This document shows, one piece after another, positions 10,310-17,273 of a DNA stretch of 43,206 bases. The translations under genes and the position numbers were made by a program. A model generated the notes under the pieces. The model had not been told where the DNA came from, did not search any database, and saw only the letters and a list, made by a program, of their open reading frames with translations. The DNA comes from Clostridiales bacterium (lineage in GTDB: Bacteria > Bacillota > Clostridia > Christensenellales > UBA3700), in the NCBI GenBank assembly GCA_015055975.1, contig SVHF01000014.1, positions 1 to 43,206 on the forward strand, in the 5' to 3' direction. Position 1 is the first letter of the stretch. Each line of letters opens with the position of its first letter.

Positions 10310-11611
10310 CTATTTTCTAAGACCTTTTGGATAATGGTTCTTTGCTATTCTTCCATCGCCTTTAAAAAGCCCTAGATTATGGCCATCGACAACTATAACT
10401 CCCCAACCTACTATATCTGTCTCAATAGTTTCCCCAGATAAATATGCTTGAAGCTCTTTTGAATCCGCTTTTAACTCAATTTTGTTTTTAAAATCTTGAG
10501 GCTTTAGAGCAAGTGCTAAAGAATGGCTTGGTTCAAACCTATTTTTCTTTATTTCTCCAAGGTGAAGCCCTGGTCTTTCTACCCTTAATCCATCTAATTT
10601 TTGAATAGGAGACAAATATAGATTGTCACCAAAAACTACGTTATATTTCAAATCTACTACTGTAGATTCTAAAATAAAGTTATCGAACATAGTGTTTTGT
10701 TTTATTTCCTTCATTTTGAAGGTAGTTTCGGCTTCCTCTCCATCCCTTTGAAGAACTGCAAAGAAGTGTCCTTCTCCCTTTACTTTATGAGGGTAAATTC
10801 TTTGTGCAAAATCCATACCCAAAAGACCATTTTCAAAGTGGTGTTTTGGTTGAATCAAATGAAAGCTTGGATATAAATCTAAAAATCTTTTGATTAGTCC
10901 TTCATTTTCTTGAATTGAGAACGTACAAGTCGAATAAACTATTCTACCGTTTTCTTTTAAGCACTTTTCTGCCTCAATTAATATTTCTAATTGACGATCA
11001 GCACACATTTGAACGTTTTCTTCAGACCATTCATTTATAGCTTCTTCGTTCTTTCTAAACATTCCTTCTCCAGAACATGGTGCATCTACAAGGATTTTAT
11101 CGAACTTTCTTGGGAAGAATTTTGCAATATTTTTTGGAGATTCGTTAGTAACAACGGCGTTTGTTATCCCCATTCTTTCAATATTTTGAGATAGAATCTT
11201 CGCACGAGATGGAATAATCTCATTTGAAACTAAAACGCCACTCCCATTTAGCTTTGCGGCAATTTGGGTGCTCTTACCACCAGGCGCTGCACATAAATCT
11301 AAGCATATTTCGCCAGGGCAAACATCAAGTTCTTCAACTACTGCCATAGCAGATGGTTCTTGAATGTAATAAAGACCCATATCATGATAAACATGCTTCC
11401 CTGGGCCATCTTCTTCATAATAATACCCCGTTTCACACCAAGGAATCTTAGATGTTTTAAATGGCAAGATACTTGCATCTTGTATTTTAAGCGTGTTAAG
11501 TCTTAGCCCTTTATAGTTTGGCAAATCATATGACGCTAAAAATTCGTCATATTCATCCTTTAGGATGGTTTTCATATCCGCAATAAAATCTTCAGGAAGT
11601 TTTATCATCAA
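10310..11611 (-). CDS. RsmB/RsmF-family 16S rRNA (cytosine-C5) methyltransferase
   Basis: LDLCAAPGGKSTQIA, DAPCSGEGMFRKN, VYSTCTFSIQENEG, plus a C-terminal PUA-like region. Confidence 0.9.
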   Translation of the reverse strand: MMIKLPEDFIADMKTILKDEYDEFLASYDLPNYKGLRLNTLKIQDASILPFKTSKIPWCETGYYYEEDGPGKHVYHDMGLYYIQEPSAMAVVEELDVCPGEICLDLCAAPGGKSTQIAAKLNGSGVLVSNEIIPSRAKILSQNIERMGITNAVVTNESPKNIAKFFPRKFDKILVDAPCSGEGMFRKNEEAINEWSEENVQMCADRQLEILIEAEKCLKENGRIVYSTCTFSIQENEGLIKRFLDLYPSFHLIQPKHHFENGLLGMDFAQRIYPHKVKGEGHFFAVLQRDGEEAETTFKMKEIKQNTMFDNFILESTVVDLKYNVVFGDNLYLSPIQKLDGLRVERPGLHLGEIKKNRFEPSHSLALALKPQDFKNKIELKADSKELQAYLSGETIETDIVGWGVIVVDGHNLGLFKGDGRIAKNHYPKGLRK

Positions 11612-11674
11612 GTTATATTATACATAATTGCGCTTATATATACACGCAAAATATTATAATAAAAACGTTTCACT

Positions 11675-11697
11675 TTATATTTTTTCTTTGCTATAAT
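11675..11697 (+). promoter_or_regulatory. Possible sigma-A-type promoter of the dlt-like operon (weak -35)
   Basis: TATAAT at 11692-11697 in AT-rich DNA upstream of 11732. The -35 match is poor (approximately TTCACT). Confidence 0.3.
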
Positions 11698-11731
11698 CGT
11701 TTAGGTTGAGGCGCTTAGGTTATTTAATTAT

Positions 11732-13291
11732 ATGGCAAGTATATTAATATTTTTTACTACATTAATAATTACGTTATGCATCTATTATGCTTTTCCTAAA
11801 AAGTATAGATATATCGTACTAATTGTTGCATCTATTGCATTTTATGCAATAATGAGTAAATATTTAATATGCTTTATAGCCTTTACTATAACAACTGTCT
11901 ATTTTGGCGCTCGTTGGATTCAGAAAAATAACGATTCACTTTTGCTTCCTGAACATAGCGAAGATAAAGAATACGCAACTAAGGTTGCGAAATACAACAA
12001 AGCTATAATTACTTGCACTATCATTTTGAATCTATTAATTATTGGTCTTTTGAAATATTTCAAATTCTTTGGATCAATTGTAACAGGTATATTCTCTTGG
12101 TTTGACGTTTCGTTCTTATGGCCAAGAATTCCACTTGCACTTCCTCTTGGTATTTCATACTATACGCTTGCTGCTATTGGATATATGGTAGATGTTCATA
12201 GAAAAAGAATCGTTGCCGATGTAAACTTTTCTAGAGTTGCCCTATTTTTAATGTTCTTCCCAGCAATACAAGAAGGACCAATTTGTAGATACGAACAAAC
12301 AGCTAACCTTCTTTATGAAGGTTCAGATGCAAATTATAAGGATATATCTTTCGGCGCTCAAAGAATTTTATGGGGTCTATTTAAAAAGGCAGTTATAGCA
12401 GATAGACTTGCAATGCTTGTTTCAACTATAGCTTCAAATCCTCATGCTTATTCTGGATATGCATCGCTTTTGTTTATCCTATTCTATACAATTCAGTTAT
12501 ATGCAGACTTCTCAGGATTTTTGGATATAGCATTGGGCTCTGCTCAAATGCTAGGATTCCATCTACCTGAAAACTTCCGTCAACCATTCTTTGCAACATC
12601 AGCTCAAGATTTCTGGAAAAGATGGCACATCACGCTTGGGGTTTGGCTAAAAGAATATGTTTTCTATTCAGTTGCCTTATCTCCAAAAGTTACGAAGTTT
12701 GCTGGAAAGATAAAGAAAAAATGGAAGAACCATTTTACAAAGATGATCCCAACTTTAATTGCACTTCTTGCAGTTTGGTTTTGTAACGGCTTATGGCACG
12801 GACCAGAATGGAAATACATTTTCTATGGTCTTTATTACTTTGTAATAATATCTATTGGTATGCTATTTGAACCAATGATGTTAAAGCTTTACACAAAGTG
12901 GGGAATTGATTCTAAAAACAACAAATGGCTAAACGCATTTAGACACATTCGTACAATATTCATCATTTTCTTAGGTGAAACAATGTTTGGTGCAAATACG
13001 CTTCAAGATTCATTCTATATCTTAGGTTCTGTATTTACGCATTACGAAGGCAACGTCTTTGCGCTTGGACTTGATTGGCAAGAAATGATTATAGCTTGTA
13101 TAGCAATGCTAATCTTACTTGCTGTAGATATAGTAAATGAGAAAAAGGGAGATATACGTGAAGTTATAGCAGCTCGTGCTCTTCCAATACGTTGGATTGT
13201 TTACATATTGCTACTTGTAGCAATCCTACTATTTGGTGCATATGGCGGTGGTATATATTATGTATCTCCATTCATATATGGAAACTTCTAA
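11732..13291 (+). CDS. dltB-like: MBOAT-family O-acyltransferase (DltB/AlgI-like)
   Basis: 519 aa, multi-TM. Motifs FWKRWHITLGVWLKEYVFY and CNGLWHGPEWKYIFYGLYY. Confidence 0.9.
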   Translation: MASILIFFTTLIITLCIYYAFPKKYRYIVLIVASIAFYAIMSKYLICFIAFTITTVYFGARWIQKNNDSLLLPEHSEDKEYATKVAKYNKAIITCTIILNLLIIGLLKYFKFFGSIVTGIFSWFDVSFLWPRIPLALPLGISYYTLAAIGYMVDVHRKRIVADVNFSRVALFLMFFPAIQEGPICRYEQTANLLYEGSDANYKDISFGAQRILWGLFKKAVIADRLAMLVSTIASNPHAYSGYASLLFILFYTIQLYADFSGFLDIALGSAQMLGFHLPENFRQPFFATSAQDFWKRWHITLGVWLKEYVFYSVALSPKVTKFAGKIKKKWKNHFTKMIPTLIALLAVWFCNGLWHGPEWKYIFYGLYYFVIISIGMLFEPMMLKLYTKWGIDSKNNKWLNAFRHIRTIFIIFLGETMFGANTLQDSFYILGSVFTHYEGNVFALGLDWQEMIIACIAMLILLAVDIVNEKKGDIREVIAARALPIRWIVYILLLVAILLFGAYGGGIYYVSPFIYGNF

Positions 13292-13300
13292 GGAGATATT

Positions 13301-14257
13301 ATGCTAGATAAGAAAAAGAAAAGCATCATACTTATAGTTCTATTCTTCGTAATTACTTATTGCATTTTATATGCAATTGGTATTGCATTGACTCCTGAAA
13401 ACAAAGAGCTTATTCAAACATATAGAACAGTTGAATTAAAGAGTGTATTTGCAGAAGACGACAATACCCTTGATGCTTTAGTTGTTGGACACAGTGGTGT
13501 TCTATATGGCTCATCTCCTATGGAGATGTATGATGCATATGGAATTACTTCATATAACTTAGCAAAGACTACTCAAGCTCCATTTGAAGCTTACCACACA
13601 TTGACTGAGGTATTGAAGCATCAAACTCCAAAAGTAATCGTTTTAAATATTGATGAATTTACTTATGACAAATTCGACAATCTTGCAAAAATTGCTGGTC
13701 TAGACTTTTTAAATAAGGCATTCCCAATATTTAATGTTCATACAAGATGGAAATATATAGCAGAAGATCAGGTAATTCCAAGAAGCATTACAAAGAATTA
13801 TTGTTGTTATTCAACAATTAAACCATATAAGGGCCATAAAAAGATGGAGCCAACAGATAAGGTTCATCATATCTTTAAACCTTGGGAAAAGTATTTAAAT
13901 AAGATTTGCGATTTATGCGAAGAACGAGGAATTGGTATAATCTTTGTTGAATATCCAACAAAGACATTCTGGAACTATAAACGTCATAATGGATTCCAAA
14001 TCTTTGCAGATAATCGTGGAATTAAGTTTATAGACTTCAACCTACTTGAAGAAGAAATAGGCCTTGATTGGTCTCATGATACATGCGATAAAGGCGATCA
14101 TATGAACGCATATGGTGCTAAAAAATGCTCACTATATGTTGCTAAATATATAACGGAAACTTATGGTTTAGTAAACCATAGAGGCGAAGAAAAATACGCA
14201 AAGTGGGAAGAAGATTTACAAAAATATAGAGAAACTTATGGGGAAATAGAAATATGA
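13301..14257 (+). CDS. dltD-like: Membrane-anchored SGNH-like protein (DltD/AlgX-J-like partner of the MBOAT)
   Basis: N-terminal TM; SGNH block I-like VVGHSGVLYGSSPMEMYDAYGITSYNL; C-terminal DHMNAYGAKKCSLYVAKYI (DxxHxNxxGA-like). Located between the dltB-like and dltA-like genes. Confidence 0.65.
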   Translation: MLDKKKKSIILIVLFFVITYCILYAIGIALTPENKELIQTYRTVELKSVFAEDDNTLDALVVGHSGVLYGSSPMEMYDAYGITSYNLAKTTQAPFEAYHTLTEVLKHQTPKVIVLNIDEFTYDKFDNLAKIAGLDFLNKAFPIFNVHTRWKYIAEDQVIPRSITKNYCCYSTIKPYKGHKKMEPTDKVHHIFKPWEKYLNKICDLCEERGIGIIFVEYPTKTFWNYKRHNGFQIFADNRGIKFIDFNLLEEEIGLDWSHDTCDKGDHMNAYGAKKCSLYVAKYITETYGLVNHRGEEKYAKWEEDLQKYRETYGEIEI

Positions 14258-15762
14258 GTCATGCAATAAACGTACTAGAATACTTAGAAGAAAGCGCAAG
14301 AAAATATCCAGACAAAATTGCTTTTGCTGATGATAAAGTTAGCATTACATACGAAAGTTTAGTAGAAAAAGCCAAAGGCTTTGGAACTTTTCTTGCAACA
14401 AAAATTGGACCTCATCATCCTATAGCAATTTTAGGAGATAAATCCGTTGACGCAATAGTTAGCTTCTTTTCTTGTGTTTATGCTGGATGCTATTATGTTC
14501 CACTAAATACTAGATATCCAAAAGAAAGGATTTCGCAAATCCTAACGACATTAAATAATCCTTCTATAGTTGTTTTAAATGGATTTGATAGATTCCTTCC
14601 AGAATATGATGCAAACAAAGTATTTGCTATGGATATGGAAGCCAAAAAGGATGAAATTATTCTAAATAGAATAAGAGATAACCATATCGATGTTGATCCA
14701 CTATATGTTTTATTTACATCAGGTTCAACTGGAACTCCAAAAGGAATTGCTGTTTCTCATAGATCAGTTATTGACTTTATAGATGTATTTGTAGATACAT
14801 TCAAGTTCGAACCAGATGAAATCTTTGGTAACCAAGCTCCATTTGATTTTGACGTATCTACAAAAGATATTTATTCAACAATTAAAGTTGGCGCTACTAT
14901 GGAGATTATTCCTAAAGGAAAATTCTCTTTCCCAACATTTTTAGTAGATTATTTAATCGAAAGAAAGATAACAACTCTAATTTGGGCTGTATCTGCTCTT
15001 TGCATTTTATCTACACTTAAAGCTTTTGATTATAAAGTACCTAAAGATATAAAGAAAGTTTTATTTAGCGGCGAAGTAATGCCAATTAATCAATTAAACA
15101 TTTGGAAGAAGAATTTGCCAGATGCTAAGTTCATTAATCTTTATGGACCTACTGAAATTACATGTAATTGTTCATATTACGAAATCCCAGATGGCATATT
15201 TGAAAAGGATGTTTTACCTATTGGAAAGCCATTTAAAAACGAAAGAATAATTCTTCTTGATGAAAATCTAAAAGAGGTAACAAAGCAAGGAGATGTTGGC
15301 GAAATTTGCGTATCTGGAACAGCACTTGCACTAGGTTATTACAACAAAAAACCGGAAACAGATGCCGCATTTTTACAAAATCCACTAAATACACATTATC
15401 TAGAGCCTATATACAGAACAGGCGATTTAGGATATTATAATAACGAAGGCGAATTATGCTTTATAGGAAGAAGAGACTTCCAAATAAAGTATATGGGACA
15501 TAGAATTGAGCTATCTGAAATAGAAGCTGCTATATCTAAAATTGAAGGCGTAGATAAAGTAGTTGTTCTATTTAGCGAAAAGGAAGAAAAGATCTGGGCA
15601 TTCTACAAAGGTTCAATCGAAGCTAAAGAAATCGCAAAGACCCTAAAGGTAACTCTTCCTCAATATATGATCCCTGGAAAGTTTGAACAAGTTGATCATT
15701 TCGATTTAACAGAAAATGGTAAAACAGATAGAAAGAAGCTAAAGAAGGAATACGGTCTATAA
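14254..15762 (+). CDS. dltA-like: AMP-forming amino acid:carrier protein ligase (DltA-like adenylation enzyme)
   Basis: LFTSGSTGTPKGIAVSHRS, NQAPFDFDVSTKDIY, NLYGPTEITCNCSYY, YRTGDLGYYNNEGELCFIGRRDFQIKYMGHRIELSEIE and NGKTDRKKL. ATGA overlap with the upstream gene. Confidence 0.9.
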   Translation: MSHAINVLEYLEESARKYPDKIAFADDKVSITYESLVEKAKGFGTFLATKIGPHHPIAILGDKSVDAIVSFFSCVYAGCYYVPLNTRYPKERISQILTTLNNPSIVVLNGFDRFLPEYDANKVFAMDMEAKKDEIILNRIRDNHIDVDPLYVLFTSGSTGTPKGIAVSHRSVIDFIDVFVDTFKFEPDEIFGNQAPFDFDVSTKDIYSTIKVGATMEIIPKGKFSFPTFLVDYLIERKITTLIWAVSALCILSTLKAFDYKVPKDIKKVLFSGEVMPINQLNIWKKNLPDAKFINLYGPTEITCNCSYYEIPDGIFEKDVLPIGKPFKNERIILLDENLKEVTKQGDVGEICVSGTALALGYYNKKPETDAAFLQNPLNTHYLEPIYRTGDLGYYNNEGELCFIGRRDFQIKYMGHRIELSEIEAAISKIEGVDKVVVLFSEKEEKIWAFYKGSIEAKEIAKTLKVTLPQYMIPGKFEQVDHFDLTENGKTDRKKLKKEYGL

Positions 15763-16904
15763 TGGAGATTTCAACACCATCATATATCTTTGATATAAAA
15801 GCAGTAAAAGATAGAATCGCATTTATTAGACAAAACTTAGATAAAGGCATTCGTGTTTGCTATGCAATGAAAGCAAATCCATTCTTTGTTGAAGACTTAA
15901 TCGATGTTGTAGATAGTTTTGAAGTATGCTCACCGGGCGAATACCAAATTTGCAAAGCTTTAGACGTTCCAAAAGATAAGATTGTCTTATCTGGTGTTTT
16001 TAAAGAAGAACAAGATATTAAAAATATAGTTAAAGAGTGTAAAGATGCTCCAATTTATACAATTGAGTCATTATCTCAGTTGAATCTATTATCTCAAGTA
16101 GCTAAAGATAACAATCTTGTATTAAATGTATATTTAAGATTATCTTCTGGAAACCAATTTGGCGTTGATGAAGAAACTGTTAAAAAGGTTATTTCAAATC
16201 TTAACATATATTCTTCTCTACACTTTTTAGGGCTTCAGTTATATTCAGGCACTCAAAAGAAGATTGAACAAGTTCAAAAGGAATTAGATTATCTAAATAA
16301 CTTTATAAAATCTTTAGAAGAAACATATGGCGTTAAATTCGAGCATTTAGAATATGGTCCTGGACTTAGAATAAACTATTTCGAATCTGAGCCAGATTTC
16401 GATGAATTAGGCCAATTACAAGCTCTAAATGCTTCTTTGAAACAATTTTCTAGATTTAAAATACAACTTGAGATGGGAAGATTCATTGCAGCTCCATGTG
16501 GCGAATACCACACAAAGATTGTAGATACAAAGTTCACAAATAATATTTCATATTTAATTATTGATGGCGGTATTAACCAACTTAATTATTATGGCCAAAC
16601 AATGGCAATGAAGCCACCATTTATAAAAGCTTCTAAAACAAGTGGTGACTTAGCACACTGGACTATTTGCGGATCTTTATGTACAGTTGCCGATGTAATC
16701 ATTAAAAACTATCCACTATACGATGCTAAAATTGGCGATGAACTTGTATTTTTAAAGACTGGAGCGTATTCTATTACTGAAGGCATTTATTTATTCTTAT
16801 CTAGAGACTTACCAAAGGTATATAAAAGATATGAAGATGGTAAGATTGAATTAGTAAGAGATACTATAAACGCATATAAAATAAACATGAGAGGTGAAAA
16901 TTAA
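15762..16904 (+). CDS. PLP-dependent fold-type III decarboxylase (LysA/ODC/BtrK-like)
   Basis: PLP lysine motif YAMKANP; SPGEYQICKAL; EMGRFIAAPCGEYHTKIVDTK (cf. EPGR); CGSLCTVADVI (cf. CGPxCxSxD); GAYSITEG. TAATG overlaps with both neighbours. Confidence 0.88.
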   Translation: MEISTPSYIFDIKAVKDRIAFIRQNLDKGIRVCYAMKANPFFVEDLIDVVDSFEVCSPGEYQICKALDVPKDKIVLSGVFKEEQDIKNIVKECKDAPIYTIESLSQLNLLSQVAKDNNLVLNVYLRLSSGNQFGVDEETVKKVISNLNIYSSLHFLGLQLYSGTQKKIEQVQKELDYLNNFIKSLEETYGVKFEHLEYGPGLRINYFESEPDFDELGQLQALNASLKQFSRFKIQLEMGRFIAAPCGEYHTKIVDTKFTNNISYLIIDGGINQLNYYGQTMAMKPPFIKASKTSGDLAHWTICGSLCTVADVIIKNYPLYDAKIGDELVFLKTGAYSITEGIYLFLSRDLPKVYKRYEDGKIELVRDTINAYKINMRGEN

Positions 16905-17125
16905 TGGAAAAGTTACTAGAAATTTTATCTGACATCAGACCTGATATTGATTTTGCTAACGAAGAAGGTTTAATCGACAACGGACTTTTAGGTTCATTAG
17001 ACATTATGTCTATAGTTGCAGAATTAACAGACGAATTTGATATCGTAATATCTCCAGCAGATATTATCCCATCAAACTTCAATTCAGCAAAAGCTCTATG
17101 GGCTATGGTTGAAAGATTAAAATAA
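16904..17125 (+). CDS. dltC-like: Phosphopantetheine carrier protein (DltC/ACP-like)
   Basis: 73 aa with an ACP-like helical pattern; putative Ppant serine in LIDNGLLGSLDIMSIVAELTDEFDI. Starts within the stop codon of the decarboxylase. Confidence 0.8.
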   Translation: MEKLLEILSDIRPDIDFANEEGLIDNGLLGSLDIMSIVAELTDEFDIVISPADIIPSNFNSAKALWAMVERLK

Positions 17126-17145
17126 TCTATCTAAATTAGATACTT

Positions 17146-17175
17146 AAGTGCTCATTTTGAGCACTTATTTTTTTT
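17146..17175 (+). terminator. Intrinsic terminator of the dlt-like operon
   Basis: AAGTGCTC-ATTTT-GAGCACTT perfect 8-bp stem followed by TATTTTTTTT. Confidence 0.92.
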
Positions 17176-17273
17176 ACTTTTTGTGCATATTATACGCACA
17201 TATTGTGTATATATTTAATAATGCATATATGCTAAAATAGATTTATAAATAAATAAAAATCTTAGAGGGTTTT

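Noticed and set aside
15623-15850. Minus-strand 75-aa ORF across the ligase/decarboxylase junction
   Set aside because: Antisense to two strongly supported overlapping genes with no SD or domain.
15762-16904. Reading the fold-III PLP protein as an alanine racemase supplying D-Ala to the dlt pathway
   Set aside because: Motifs CGSLCTVADVI, EMGRFIAAPCGEY and GAYSITEG follow the LysA/ODC decarboxylase family, not Alr. A racemase role is not excluded without an alignment.
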